Assembly (NCBI GenBank): GCA_964553795.1
Contig: CAZKMR010000025.1
Coordinates: 1 to 49,179 of the forward strand
Length of the DNA: 49,179 bases
Direction: 5' to 3'
Source of the DNA: JADLHS01 sp964553795
Lineage (GTDB): Bacteria > Verrucomicrobiota > Verrucomicrobiia > Limisphaerales > JADLHS01
Shown piece by piece: positions 33,736-42,373 of the stretch; position 1 is the first letter of the stretch; every line of letters begins with the position of its first letter. Below the pieces are notes generated by a model. It did no database searches, was not told the DNA's origin, and saw only the letters and a list, made by a program, of their open reading frames with translations. Made by a program: the position numbers and the translations under genes.

Positions 33736-35292
33736 ATGAACAAGATTTCTCGCGCCCTGCTTTCCGTATCCGACAAAACCGGACTCGTCGAATTCGCCCA
33801 AACCCTCGCCGCCGCCGGCGTGGAACTCATCTCCACCGGCGGCACGGCCAAAGCCCTGCGCGATGCCGGTCTCACGGTCAAAGACATCAGCGAACATACC
33901 GGCTTCCCGGAAATGCTTGATGGGCGCGTGAAGACCTTGCACCCGAAAGTCCACGGCGGGCTGCTCTACATTCGCGGCAACTCCGAGCACGAAGCAGCCG
34001 TAAAAGAACACGCCATCGCACCGATCGATCTCGTGGTCGTAAATCTTTATCCGTTTGAAGCAACGGTGGCCAAACCCAACGTCGCCCTGCACGACGCCAT
34101 TGAGAACATCGATATCGGCGGTCCGTCCATGCTCCGCAGTGCGGCGAAAAATCACGACAGCGTCACGGTCATCGTGGACCCGGCGGATTACGCGACAGTG
34201 GCCGACCAAATCAAGGCCAGTGGTAATACCACGCTGGAACTCCGCCGCACGCTCGCCGCCAAGGTTTATGCGCGCACCGCCGCCTATGACGCCGCCATCG
34301 CCGCACATCTGCAAAAGGCGTTCGCCCCTGAAGGCACAACCCCAAGTCTGCCGAAGTCATTGGCCCTTTCCGCGCCGCTGGCGCAGCCGTTGCGCTATGG
34401 CGAGAATCCGCATCAAGCCGCCGCGCTCTATGGCAAGTTCGCTGAGTATTTTCAGCAACTGCACGGCAAGGAGCTTTCCTACAACAATATTCTCGACCTG
34501 ACCGCCGCTGCCGCACTCATCAGCGAATTCGATGGCGACGCGCCGACACTGGCGATTCTCAAGCACACGAATCCCTGCGGCGTCGGCCAGGCTGCGACGT
34601 TGCGCGAAGCATGGGACAAAGCATTCGCCACGGACAAACAAGCGCCGTTCGGCGGCATCATCGCGGTGAATCATCCGCTGGATGCTGGCTGTGCCGAAGC
34701 GATTGTGGAGATCTTCAGCGAAGTCATCGTTGCGCCAGAGTTCACCACCGAAGCATTGGCGATTCTTCAGAAGAAGAAAAACCTGCGGTTGCTCAAGACC
34801 TTGAAGTCATTGAGCGCCGCGCCACCCTGGGACGTGCGCAGCGTCGGTGCAGACTCTTTCCTGTTGCAGCAACGCGATCTGAAAGTGACCCGCGCGTCGG
34901 ATTTGAAGATCGTCACCAAGCGGCAGCCGACCGAAGCCGAATTGCAGGCGATGCTGTTTGGCTGGCGCGTGGTGAAGCATCTCAAGTCGAATGCCATTCT
35001 GTACAGCAACAATGATCGCACGTTGGGAGTGGGCGCCGGCCAGATGAGCCGCGTGGATTCCAGTCGCATCGCGGTTTGGAAAGCGGGCGAAGCCAAACTG
35101 TCGCTTCAGGGCAGCGTGGTGTGCAGTGATGCGTTCTTTCCGTTTCCGGATGGGTTGATCGCCGCCGCCGAGGCAGGAGCGACTGCCGCCATTCAACCGG
35201 GCGGTTCGGTGAAAGATGCGGAAGTCATCGCCGCCGCTGATGCGCGTGGGATGGCCATGGCCTTTACCGGCGCGCGCCATTTCCGGCACTAA
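33736..35292 (+). CDS. purH: Bifunctional AICAR transformylase / IMP cyclohydrolase
   Basis: 518 aa, full length. N-terminal methylglyoxal-synthase-like cyclohydrolase domain (RALLSVSDKTGLVEFAQTLA, ELISTGGTAKALRDAG, VKTLHPKVHGGLL, NIDIGGPSMLRSAAKN), then the transformylase domain with RYGENPHQAAALYG, the catalytic Lys-His in ILKHTNPCGVGQAA, and SDAFFPFPDGLIAAAEAGAT. It performs the last two steps of purine synthesis, AICAR to IMP. It lies directly behind tRNA-Tyr and probably shares its transcript. Confidence 0.97.
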   Translation: MNKISRALLSVSDKTGLVEFAQTLAAAGVELISTGGTAKALRDAGLTVKDISEHTGFPEMLDGRVKTLHPKVHGGLLYIRGNSEHEAAVKEHAIAPIDLVVVNLYPFEATVAKPNVALHDAIENIDIGGPSMLRSAAKNHDSVTVIVDPADYATVADQIKASGNTTLELRRTLAAKVYARTAAYDAAIAAHLQKAFAPEGTTPSLPKSLALSAPLAQPLRYGENPHQAAALYGKFAEYFQQLHGKELSYNNILDLTAAAALISEFDGDAPTLAILKHTNPCGVGQAATLREAWDKAFATDKQAPFGGIIAVNHPLDAGCAEAIVEIFSEVIVAPEFTTEALAILQKKKNLRLLKTLKSLSAAPPWDVRSVGADSFLLQQRDLKVTRASDLKIVTKRQPTEAELQAMLFGWRVVKHLKSNAILYSNNDRTLGVGAGQMSRVDSSRIAVWKAGEAKLSLQGSVVCSDAFFPFPDGLIAAAEAGATAAIQPGGSVKDAEVIAAADARGMAMAFTGARHFRH

Positions 35293-35302
35293 GCCAGCCA
35301 GT

Positions 35303-35692
35303 TCATCGGAGCAACCACCAGATCAGCACCAGTTGTCCGGCGCTGATCCCACCGATCAACCCCCACACCGACCATTCGCGCAAACGCAAGCCGCGTTGCC
35401 GGGTCGGACTTAAGCGAAACGCGACTTTGGCGGCTCCCACCGTGATGACATCGCCGTTCTTCAGCCGGGCGGTCTGCACCGGGGCTTGATTGATCATCAC
35501 TAATGCGCCTGGATGCGTCGTGAGCGTGAATCCGGTTTCGGCGTCGGAGCTTAATTGAAAATGCTCGGCCCAGATTCCGTCGTCTTCCAAGCGCAAGTCA
35601 TTGCTGGATTCGCGTCCGATACGGACAGGAAAACGGCGGGCTTCCCAAAGAAAGCCCGCCTGTTTGCCGGAAAGAATCTGAAGTTGAAGCAT
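35303..35692 (-). CDS. FHA-domain membrane protein
   Basis: 129 aa. FHA phosphopeptide-binding domain at about 20-95, with VRIGRESSNDLRLEDDGIWA (Gly-Arg and Ser of the binding loops), a conserved His (AEHFQL) and LKNGDVITVGAAKVAF. One C-terminal membrane helix follows (about 108-128, WGLIGGISAGQLVLIWWLL), so the FHA domain should be cytoplasmic with a tail anchor. Its start overlaps the Wza-like gene stop by one base (TGATG), placing it as the last gene of the polysaccharide export operon that includes a tyrosine autokinase. It may read the phosphorylation state of the export machinery. Confidence 0.85.
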   Translation of the reverse strand: MLQLQILSGKQAGFLWEARRFPVRIGRESSNDLRLEDDGIWAEHFQLSSDAETGFTLTTHPGALVMINQAPVQTARLKNGDVITVGAAKVAFRLSPTRQRGLRLREWSVWGLIGGISAGQLVLIWWLLR

Positions 35693-36342
35693 CAGAAAGA
35701 AAACGGCCGACGCAGCGGCACTTCGATTTTGTCTCCCGGATACACCGGAACATCGTAGGTCGGGTCTTTGGCCGCACGTTCGCAGTCCACCGTCACCCGC
35801 GTTCCATCCGCGCGGGTCAGCACGACCCGCTTCCGATCCGCAAAATCGGTGAAATCACCGGCGGAGGCCACGGCCTTCAGCACCGTGGTTTGTCCGATGT
35901 ATTGTTGCCGGCCAGGATTACGCACCTGTCCCTGCACGTAATAGACCTGCCGATCCGTTGAAACGGTAACGGTCAACCGCATGTAATAAAGCGGCACGTA
36001 CTTGTCGTGAATTTCCTTTTGCAGTTCGCCCGTGCTTTTGCCTTCGGCCTTGACCGCACCAATCAACGGCAACGTAATTGTGCCGTCCTGCTTGACCTGC
36101 TCTTCATGCGGCGGAATCTGTTTCTCCGTACCTGAGAAAGTGACCTTGACCATGTCACCCACAGCGATGCGAGGCCCTTCGCCCGCCACCACCGCAGCCG
36201 GAGCATCCTCCCACGGTGTGGAACTGAAGGCAATGTCACCACTGCCTGCGGTCTGACAGCCCGTCACCATCCCGGCCAGCAAGACTACCCACGCCAAGGC
36301 AGCCACCGGCGACCCCATCAATTTCCAAATCAGATTCTTCAT
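35692..36342 (-). CDS. Short polysaccharide export (OPX/Wza-like) lipoprotein
   Basis: 216 aa from the ATG at 36342, with AGGA upstream. Lipoprotein signal (VVLLAGMVTGCQT). The poly-export domain (VGDMVKVTFSGTEKQIPPHE, DGTITLPLIGAVKAEGKSTG) and one SLBB-like domain (VYYVQGQVRNPGRQQYIGQT, then PVYPGDKIEVP) are present. The second half of Wza, including the C-terminal helix that lines the outer-membrane pore, is absent. Such short OPX proteins need a separate outer-membrane channel; a beta-barrel gene lies two genes upstream. It is 26 bp after the tyrosine kinase stop. Confidence 0.9.
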   Translation of the reverse strand: MKNLIWKLMGSPVAALAWVVLLAGMVTGCQTAGSGDIAFSSTPWEDAPAAVVAGEGPRIAVGDMVKVTFSGTEKQIPPHEEQVKQDGTITLPLIGAVKAEGKSTGELQKEIHDKYVPLYYMRLTVTVSTDRQVYYVQGQVRNPGRQQYIGQTTVLKAVASAGDFTDFADRKRVVLTRADGTRVTVDCERAAKDPTYDVPVYPGDKIEVPLRRPFSF

Positions 36343-36368
36343 GCACTTTATTCCTGCAGACAACCGCA

Positions 36369-38531
36369 TCAGTATTTTTGTTTGATTTCCCCACCGGCTT
36401 TCTCTTCCACCGGCTTCTTTTCCGCCTGCGGTTCGGATTCCTCGTTCTTGGCGTAGTAATCGTGATAATAGCCGCTGTAGTAGTAGTAGCTCTCGTCTTG
36501 CGACATGTTGATATTGTTCAGGACGATGCCCACCAGATTGCCGCCGACTTTCTCGATCAATTGCTTGGCGCGGACATTCATCGGCTGCGGGTAGCGGCGA
36601 TATTGAATGACCTGAATGGTGACGTCCACTTCGCTGGCGAGAATAGAGGCGTCGCTCACGCCCATGATCGGCGGCGAATCAAAGAACACATAATCGTAGC
36701 GTTGCTTCAGGTCGCTGATGAGGTCTTTCATCTGGCTGGAGCTCAAGATGCCCAATGAACTGCTGGGCAGCTTGCCGCTCGCGAGAAAATGCAGTTTGTC
36801 CAGCGGCGTCGTTTGAATGACTTCATCAAGGCTGTTCTGCTTGAGCAGGTAATTGGTCAACCCGATGTTGTTCGTCACGCGCATGATTTTGTGCAACGTG
36901 GGCCGACGCAAGTCGGAGTCCACGATGATGACGCGTTCGCCGCTTTGCGCGAAGACGGTGGCGAGGTTCACCACGGTGGTGGATTTACCTTCGCCGGCGC
37001 CGGCGCTCACCACGGCGATGCTGTTCAACTTGTCGTCCTTCCGGGCGAACAGGAGGTTGGTTCGTAATACCCGATACGCCTCCGCATGCGGACTCTCCGC
37101 ACCCTCCTCAATCAAATAACCGACGTTCTGGGGAATGACGCCCAACACCGGCGCTTGCAGCAACCGTTCCACGTCGTCAATCGTCTTCACGCTGGTATCG
37201 AGATATTCGATGAAGAAGGCCAGACCCACGCCGACCACCAGTCCGATCACCACGCCGAGCACGATATTCAGCGTCTTCTTGGGCCGAACCGGTTTGATGT
37301 CCGCCACGGCCGGCTGGATGATTTCCACCTGCGCCGTCTTGGGCAGTTGCAAGTCCGTCCGTTCCACGTTGATTTTGCGCGTCAACAACCGGCGGTAATC
37401 CTGCATGTCATCGACTTCGCGCTTCTTATCGAAGTACGGGCGGCTCTTGGTAATCTTCTCGAGGTCAATCTGGCGGGCTTCTTCCACGGCGGCATCACTG
37501 GCTTCCAATTCCGCCTTGGCGGTGGCCACCTGGGTTTCCAACAACTTCAAGATGCCCTTGACCCGGGCATCAATTTTCTCATTCAACAATTGCCGCTGTT
37601 CACTGATGCGTTTGATTTCCGGATGGCTGGGGCCGAGGTCGTTGGCCAGCGAGGTGTAATGCTGGTCGGCCGCGTTCAATTCGTTGATCAACTCGTTCAA
37701 GGTCGGGTCTGGCTGATAGCCGGGCAGAATATCCCGCAGTCCCTTGAGATCCAGCGCACTCAATTTGTCGTACGTTTCCTTCTTGCCCTTGTAGATGCGT
37801 TCGAGGTCAAAGCGCGTGGCGAGATGCCGCCGAAACTCCTCGGTCTCCGACAACGGCTGCGGGGCCACTCCCGCCGCATCAATGTCGGAAATCTGCAATT
37901 CGTCGCGCAAGTCGGCGAGTTCCTTCTTCGCCTTATCCAGCTTGGTGTCCTGCTCATCCAATTGGCGTTTCAATTCATCCACGCCCGCGGTGACCAAGCG
38001 ATAAACCCGATCATAACGCCATTGTTTGTAAGCCTCCGCCACCGCATTGGCGAGCTCCGCCGCGTCATTGGCATTTTCACTGAACGCCCGGATGTCGATG
38101 ATGGAGGTGTTGCGGCGCTGCTTAATGTCCAGGCGATTGCGCAGCAAAGCCACCGATTCCGACATCCTGAGTTTCTGGCCGTCGTTGAAGCGTCTGCCCC
38201 ATTCGGTGTTCAGGTCCAGCATTTCGACGACATTGGTCAAAATCGCCTCGGATTGCAGGGTGTTTTCTTCCGTGAACAGGAAGTAAGGATCGTACGGATT
38301 GAATCGCATGCCGTTGCCGGCCAGCTCTTCAATGTCGGACTTGTCCCGCTCCACCTTCATGCTGGCTGTGGCGGCAAATTGTTCCGGCAAAATAAAGGTG
38401 ACGAGAGTCGCCGTGATCACCACCAACAAGAACACGGCAATGATCACCGTCTTGCGAATGCGGATAATCCGCCAGTAGTCGAGAAAATGTAACCGGGATT
38501 CTTGCTGCGATGGTTGCTTAAGCGGATCCAT
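36369..38531 (-). CDS. Wzc-like polysaccharide co-polymerase / bacterial tyrosine autokinase
   Basis: 720 aa. N-terminal Wzz domain with membrane helix (about 27-48), a long periplasmic coiled coil (about 180-395), a second membrane helix (about 420-441), then the BY-kinase domain: Walker A VSAGAGEGKSTTVVNLATVF (about 508-527), Walker A' VIIVDSDLRRPTLH and Walker B YDYVFFDSPPIMGVSDA. The C-terminal tyrosine cluster is rich (YYYYSGYYHDYY, residues 682-693, plus Y720). It controls chain length and export by cycles of autophosphorylation. Its ATG lies four bases after the T-run of an intrinsic terminator, and there is no Shine-Dalgarno, which is odd (see 38536-38571). Confidence 0.95.
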   Translation of the reverse strand: MDPLKQPSQQESRLHFLDYWRIIRIRKTVIIAVFLLVVITATLVTFILPEQFAATASMKVERDKSDIEELAGNGMRFNPYDPYFLFTEENTLQSEAILTNVVEMLDLNTEWGRRFNDGQKLRMSESVALLRNRLDIKQRRNTSIIDIRAFSENANDAAELANAVAEAYKQWRYDRVYRLVTAGVDELKRQLDEQDTKLDKAKKELADLRDELQISDIDAAGVAPQPLSETEEFRRHLATRFDLERIYKGKKETYDKLSALDLKGLRDILPGYQPDPTLNELINELNAADQHYTSLANDLGPSHPEIKRISEQRQLLNEKIDARVKGILKLLETQVATAKAELEASDAAVEEARQIDLEKITKSRPYFDKKREVDDMQDYRRLLTRKINVERTDLQLPKTAQVEIIQPAVADIKPVRPKKTLNIVLGVVIGLVVGVGLAFFIEYLDTSVKTIDDVERLLQAPVLGVIPQNVGYLIEEGAESPHAEAYRVLRTNLLFARKDDKLNSIAVVSAGAGEGKSTTVVNLATVFAQSGERVIIVDSDLRRPTLHKIMRVTNNIGLTNYLLKQNSLDEVIQTTPLDKLHFLASGKLPSSSLGILSSSQMKDLISDLKQRYDYVFFDSPPIMGVSDASILASEVDVTIQVIQYRRYPQPMNVRAKQLIEKVGGNLVGIVLNNINMSQDESYYYYSGYYHDYYAKNEESEPQAEKKPVEEKAGGEIKQKY

Positions 38532-38535
38532 AACT

Positions 38536-38571
38536 AAAAAAATAGGGGCCAGTATGTACGACCCAGCCCCT
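38536..38571 (-). terminator. Intrinsic terminator between barrel gene and tyrosine-kinase gene
   Basis: Read on the minus strand, AGGGGCT pairs with GGCCCCT (positions 38571 to 38544, one G-U pair). The loop is 14 bases, followed by ATTTTTTT. It begins about 20 bp after the barrel gene stop and ends four bases before the Wzc-like ATG. It either ends the upstream transcript or acts as an attenuator for the genes behind it. Confidence 0.8.
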
Positions 38572-38591
38572 GTCGAAATTTTTCAATGTCC

Positions 38592-39905
38592 TTAGAAACC
38601 GGCGGTCACGCCGAGATAAACGCGGTTGCGCTTGTAATCACGCAACAGCGGGTCGGACTCCAACTGGTCATAGTTGTAACCGACGTGTGCCGACAGGTTG
38701 GGGTTAAATTGATAGGACAAATCCAAGCCCAATTGATACAGCAGGAAGGATTCGTCATCCAACAGCGGGTCGCCCGGCGCGTAAAACGTGGAGTGCATCA
38801 ACGCCGCGTTCCCGGTTAGGAACAGATTGTCCACCAACTCATGCTTCACCGCGCCGTAAACGGTGGCCGTGCCCATGTCCCGCACGAAAATTGCGCCACT
38901 GTTGCCCGCGCCGCTGGCCGCCGTCCGACGATACTGCACGCCGGCATCAAATGAAGTGCGGGTTTGATACAGGTAACGCAGGCTGGCCATCACATAGGGG
39001 CTCCATTGCGATTCGCCGCGCGGATCATTGTAAAAATCGGAGTATTCCGCACCAACTCGCACCGAGCCGGAGAGCGTCGGATCAAATACTTGGTCCGCCC
39101 CGACGTAGAATCGATGGCGGTCCGCATCGCGGAAGTCGCTCATCACAATGCCCCCGGGCAATCCCGGCGCAATCCCGATGGTCCCTGCGATAGGCTGATC
39201 CGCTGTGTATGACGTTCGCGCAAAAGTGTAACCAACCACCGCCGTGGTTTTCGGTTGCAAACGCCAGCGGCTGTCCAAGCGAAATTCATGCTCCAAGCGG
39301 TCGTACAAGCCGGAATTGCTGGCTGCGGTAATTGTCGGTCCTACCGCACCGATCAAATCGTCATCGTAATCGTAGAACGAGTTGTTGTAACCGAAGCTGA
39401 AACCGAGGAGTTGAGTCGCAGCAAGATTCAACTCGACGGCGAACGTGTTGCGCATGTTGTCGCCGTCAATCGGTTGGAGCGAGGCAGTATCGCGAATCAA
39501 GTCGGGCTCTTGACCAATGACGAACGATTCACTGAACAACAGATCCAGAGTGGGACTGAAGACATGTGACAGGTCGGCATCAAACTTGTGCGTGTAATCC
39601 GATTTGTCGTTGCGGCCCGGCGCCTGCTTGTCGAAATAGCGCGCCGTGAACGCGTAACCCACGTTGAAGGACGTCTGCTCGCCGGCAAAACCGTAGTCCA
39701 CCGAGGGAATCACCGAGAAACCCGCGGATTCAGTTTCATTCGGAGCTGGCGCCGCAGAGATGTTGTCGTCATAAAAACCCCGCACCGTGGCCTGAATACT
39801 CCACGCCTTGGTCTTCTGCATGGTATTAAGAGTAGAGGCCTCAGCGGCCTGAAGCGTTGATGCACCCAATGCAACCAATCCGACGGAAACCACGATTTTT
39901 TTCAT
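38592..39905 (-). CDS. Outer-membrane beta-barrel protein of polysaccharide export
   Basis: 437 aa from the ATG at 39905. Signal peptide (MKKIVVSVGLVALGASTLQAA), then a full-length series of amphipathic beta strands alternating with short turns (FSVIPSVDYGFAGEQTSFNV, LDLLFSESFVIGQEP, ATQLLGFSFGYNNSFYDYDD and so on), ending RVYLGVTAGF with terminal Phe. The strand number looks near 16-18. Proteins of this kind occur beside tyrosine kinase and OPX genes and are proposed polymer channels. Position at the head of the operon supports that role here. Confidence 0.85.
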   Translation of the reverse strand: MKKIVVSVGLVALGASTLQAAEASTLNTMQKTKAWSIQATVRGFYDDNISAAPAPNETESAGFSVIPSVDYGFAGEQTSFNVGYAFTARYFDKQAPGRNDKSDYTHKFDADLSHVFSPTLDLLFSESFVIGQEPDLIRDTASLQPIDGDNMRNTFAVELNLAATQLLGFSFGYNNSFYDYDDDLIGAVGPTITAASNSGLYDRLEHEFRLDSRWRLQPKTTAVVGYTFARTSYTADQPIAGTIGIAPGLPGGIVMSDFRDADRHRFYVGADQVFDPTLSGSVRVGAEYSDFYNDPRGESQWSPYVMASLRYLYQTRTSFDAGVQYRRTAASGAGNSGAIFVRDMGTATVYGAVKHELVDNLFLTGNAALMHSTFYAPGDPLLDDESFLLYQLGLDLSYQFNPNLSAHVGYNYDQLESDPLLRDYKRNRVYLGVTAGF

Positions 39906-40244
39906 AGAATAATTTGGTTTAACCAACCCAAGACGACGTTTGCCCTCAGGTTTACCGAAATGAGCGAAACCCTGTCAAACAAATGTTCCGTGTTTTTCGC
40001 GACATGTTTTGAACTTCTACGGGTCATGAGAGCCGATTTATTAAACCAAACTCAAGATTCCACTCGGAACAGCCAGACACTGGCGGGCTGCGAAAGCGGA
40101 CTTGAGTAGAGACAATCGCAACCGCCGGTCGTTCAATGTCTCAAGAAACTATCCGTTGGGGTCGAGCCCCCGGTTCATACGCGCCGCGCTGTAACGACTC
40201 CAGGTATCTAAGCACAGCATAAATCCAAGCTCTCGCGCACGACT
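39906..40244. other. Intergenic region upstream of the polysaccharide export operon
   Basis: 339 bp between the TPR-LysM gene and the barrel gene, both on the minus strand. It holds a putative promoter (39949-39978) and an inverted repeat TTGGTT-T-AACCAA at 39914-39926, close to the barrel start. The stretch 40000-40240 contains a weak GGGG/CCCC hairpin at about 40150-40170. I see no open frame or RNA gene that I can support. Confidence 0.5.
39949..39978 (-). promoter_or_regulatory. Putative promoter of the polysaccharide export operon
   Basis: On the minus strand, a perfect -35 TTGACA (39978-39973) is followed after 18 bases by TAAACC (39954-39949), which matches the -10 consensus at only three positions. 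The resulting leader would be about 40 bases and would contain the TTGGTT/AACCAA inverted repeat. Confidence 0.4.
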
Positions 40245-40985
40245 TTATCGCGACGGAAGGCGAATGCTGTCCCCCACCTGCAAGCGGCGCGGGTTCAAAC
40301 CCGGATTCGCCGCCGTTAACGCATCCAACGACACGTTGTTGCGGCGAGCGATCGCAATCAAAGTATCGCCGGGCTGCACGCGATAGCTTCGGGCCGCACT
40401 GCTGGACGCCGCCGCGGCAGTGCGGAGGCTGGCTTGCGGCTGGGGAGTCGGCACCGGCGCACTTCGAACGAGCGGCGTCCCGACGTTCCCTGGAGTTGGA
40501 TTGCCGCGCGCCATCACCTGGCGCAATTGCTCCAGCTCCGCTTGCAAGCGGCGCTTTTCTTCAACCAATTGTTCCAGTTGCCGCTGCAATTCGGGCGTGG
40601 GCGGCACGGGCAAAACTGCTTTGGCGAGTTCCTGCTTGAGGCGAAAGATGTGCTGGCGAATGGTTTCGGCGTTGTTCGCATTAGGCCGGAGCCGGAGATA
40701 TTTCTGGTAGTGATAAATCGCCGCGGCGGGGTCGCCTTCTTTTTCCGCGTAGAGCCAGCCAAGTTCAAAGTGGGCCGCGCCGGATTGCGGATTCATTTCC
40801 AGCGCCTGCTCGAACGCCTCGATGGCGCCACTGAAGTTCATGGCATTGACCCGACTGCGCCCGATCAGGAATTGTGGTTCCTTCTCTTCATCCACCAAAC
40901 CGGGCCCGTGGCCCATACATCCGCACAACAGGACGCCACACCAGGTGACCACCAGGCAGGCGAAAATTTGGGGACCGAACTTCAC
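40245..40985 (-). CDS. TPR and LysM lipoprotein
   Basis: 246 aa. Lipoprotein signal (VTWCGVLLCGCMGHG), TPR region (AMNFSGAIEAFEQALEMNPQ, AAHFELGWLYAEKEGDPAAA), a short coiled coil (LQRQLEQLVEEKRRLQAELE), a Pro-rich spacer and a C-terminal LysM domain (SYRVQPGDTLIAIARRNNVS, ALTAANPGLNPRRLQVGDSI). LysM binds peptidoglycan, so the protein should tether an outer-membrane complex to the wall. It stands 52 bp after an unknown membrane protein gene. Confidence 0.88.
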   Translation of the reverse strand: MKFGPQIFACLVVTWCGVLLCGCMGHGPGLVDEEKEPQFLIGRSRVNAMNFSGAIEAFEQALEMNPQSGAAHFELGWLYAEKEGDPAAAIYHYQKYLRLRPNANNAETIRQHIFRLKQELAKAVLPVPPTPELQRQLEQLVEEKRRLQAELEQLRQVMARGNPTPGNVGTPLVRSAPVPTPQPQASLRTAAAASSSAARSYRVQPGDTLIAIARRNNVSLDALTAANPGLNPRRLQVGDSIRLPSR

Positions 40986-41036
40986 CGCGGCAAATTAATC
41001 GATTCACGCGAACCAAGCAATCGCCGCCTGCAACCC

Positions 41037-41849
41037 TCACTTGGTTTTTCTGGCCGCGAAGGGATTCTCTTTGCCCTTGGGTCGCTGGGCCTGCGCCGGC
41101 AAAAACCAAACGCCAAGGAAAAGATATACCCAGCCCACGATCAGATGCGCCGCGTAAATGAAACTCATCTGCACCAGGTCCATCACGCCCAACACATAAA
41201 ACGAAATGGCTACGGCCATCAACAGGGCGCCGGGTAACAGCGCCGCACCGCACAGTTTCCAACTGGCGCTCGCGTTGAGTTGGCGATTGCAGATGTATCC
41301 GAGCAAACCGACCGGACCAAAATAGAGCGTGGCCAGCGCCGCCCAACTCAACAGCGACCCGACGACGACACTCAGCATCGCCCCCACCACGATGGCCGGC
41401 TGCCACGCGCCCCAAAGCGGCTGCAGTTCCTGCCGATTGGCGGCAATAATCCAACCGCGCGGATAATCGAGTTCCAGATAACCGAACAGGGAATGCACAA
41501 AATAACTGGTGCGGCCGAGTTCCACCTGAACGTGCGCCACGGAACGCAGTTTCGTGGCGCCATCCAAATCCACGCTCACCGCGAGGAACCGATTCTCCGC
41601 CAGAAAAACCGGGGTGTCTCCCTGCCAGTTCAATTGACCCTGTCGAATTTCTCCACTGGCCGGCGCTTGCAAGATCGCCTGCGTAACCACGGGAAAATAG
41701 GCCTCCGAAAGAAAGACGGCAACCGCCACCGCGACAACCAACGCGACCCCGGACTGCGCCAACAGCAACCGCCGCAACGGCGCCGTGGCGTACGCTGCCA
41801 CGCCGCGCGGCGTCACCGGCAACCAGGCAATGAACGGAATTTTATCCAT
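41037..41849 (-). CDS. Multi-spanning membrane protein of unknown function
   Basis: 270 aa. One membrane helix near residues 28-50, a periplasmic loop of about 100 residues (QGQLNWQGDTPVFLAENRFL, TKLRSVAHVQVELGRT), then three or four helices (about 150-255), and a Lys/Arg-rich cytoplasmic end (RPKGKENPFAARKTK). The layout of a helix, an extracytoplasmic loop and a helix cluster resembles Yip1/DUF1189-type proteins, but I do not recognise a family with confidence. Confidence 0.7.
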   Translation of the reverse strand: MDKIPFIAWLPVTPRGVAAYATAPLRRLLLAQSGVALVVAVAVAVFLSEAYFPVVTQAILQAPASGEIRQGQLNWQGDTPVFLAENRFLAVSVDLDGATKLRSVAHVQVELGRTSYFVHSLFGYLELDYPRGWIIAANRQELQPLWGAWQPAIVVGAMLSVVVGSLLSWAALATLYFGPVGLLGYICNRQLNASASWKLCGAALLPGALLMAVAISFYVLGVMDLVQMSFIYAAHLIVGWVYLFLGVWFLPAQAQRPKGKENPFAARKTK

Positions 41850-41899
41850 CGGCCTTTACGCGCTGAACCACCGCCGATGAGGCAACCCACCGGAATCGG

Positions 41900-42352
41900 C
41901 TAGGCTTGCGGCGCCGTCTCCGGCGGCTTGGGATTTTGCCCGCCTTGTTGTTGCTGCGGCGGCGCCAGAATCACCGGCACGGGATAACGCAATTTCATCA
42001 CATCATCCACCAGCACTTCGACGAAGTACGTGCCCGGCGCTTTGAACTCGACCTGACCGAATACGGTGACGTTGGTGGCGTGATACGCCGCATCCTGCAA
42101 CGCGAACTTCACTTCGCCTTTGCGCAGGACGGTCGTTTGGTCCGGTCCGATCAAGCGCACGCTCTCTGTGAACTGACCGATGCCCGCGGTCCAACGATTG
42201 AACACGCTAAGCTTGAACGCGACCACCGGCAACTGTGGCACGCGGATGAAATTGATTACGCCAATGATGAAGAAATTGCCATTGGCTTCCTGGCGGATTT
42301 CTTCGCACAGCAACGAACATTGCAAGTCGGGGAGAATTCGAGTGGGAGTCAT
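41900..42352 (-). CDS. Uncharacterised protein, DUF6941-like
   Basis: 150 aa. Pattern: LPDLQCSLLCEEIRQEANGN, FFIIGVINFIRVPQLPVVAF, then beta strands (GQVEFKAPGTYFVEVLVDD) and a Gln/Pro-rich tail. This matches my memory of the DUF6941 family (an N-terminal 'CDD.R.E..GK..LIGVY' type signature) but the call is from pattern only. There is no signal peptide. It follows folD by 21 bp and precedes the membrane protein gene, all on one strand. Confidence 0.6.
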   Translation of the reverse strand: MTPTRILPDLQCSLLCEEIRQEANGNFFIIGVINFIRVPQLPVVAFKLSVFNRWTAGIGQFTESVRLIGPDQTTVLRKGEVKFALQDAAYHATNVTVFGQVEFKAPGTYFVEVLVDDVMKLRYPVPVILAPPQQQQGGQNPKPPETAPQA

Positions 42353-42373
42353 GTTTGGGCTTTCGATAATAAA

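Noticed and set aside
37086..38492. A 468-codon plus-strand frame opposite the tyrosine-kinase gene
   Set aside because: The kinase gene has all family motifs on the other strand; this frame has none and is a codon-bias shadow.
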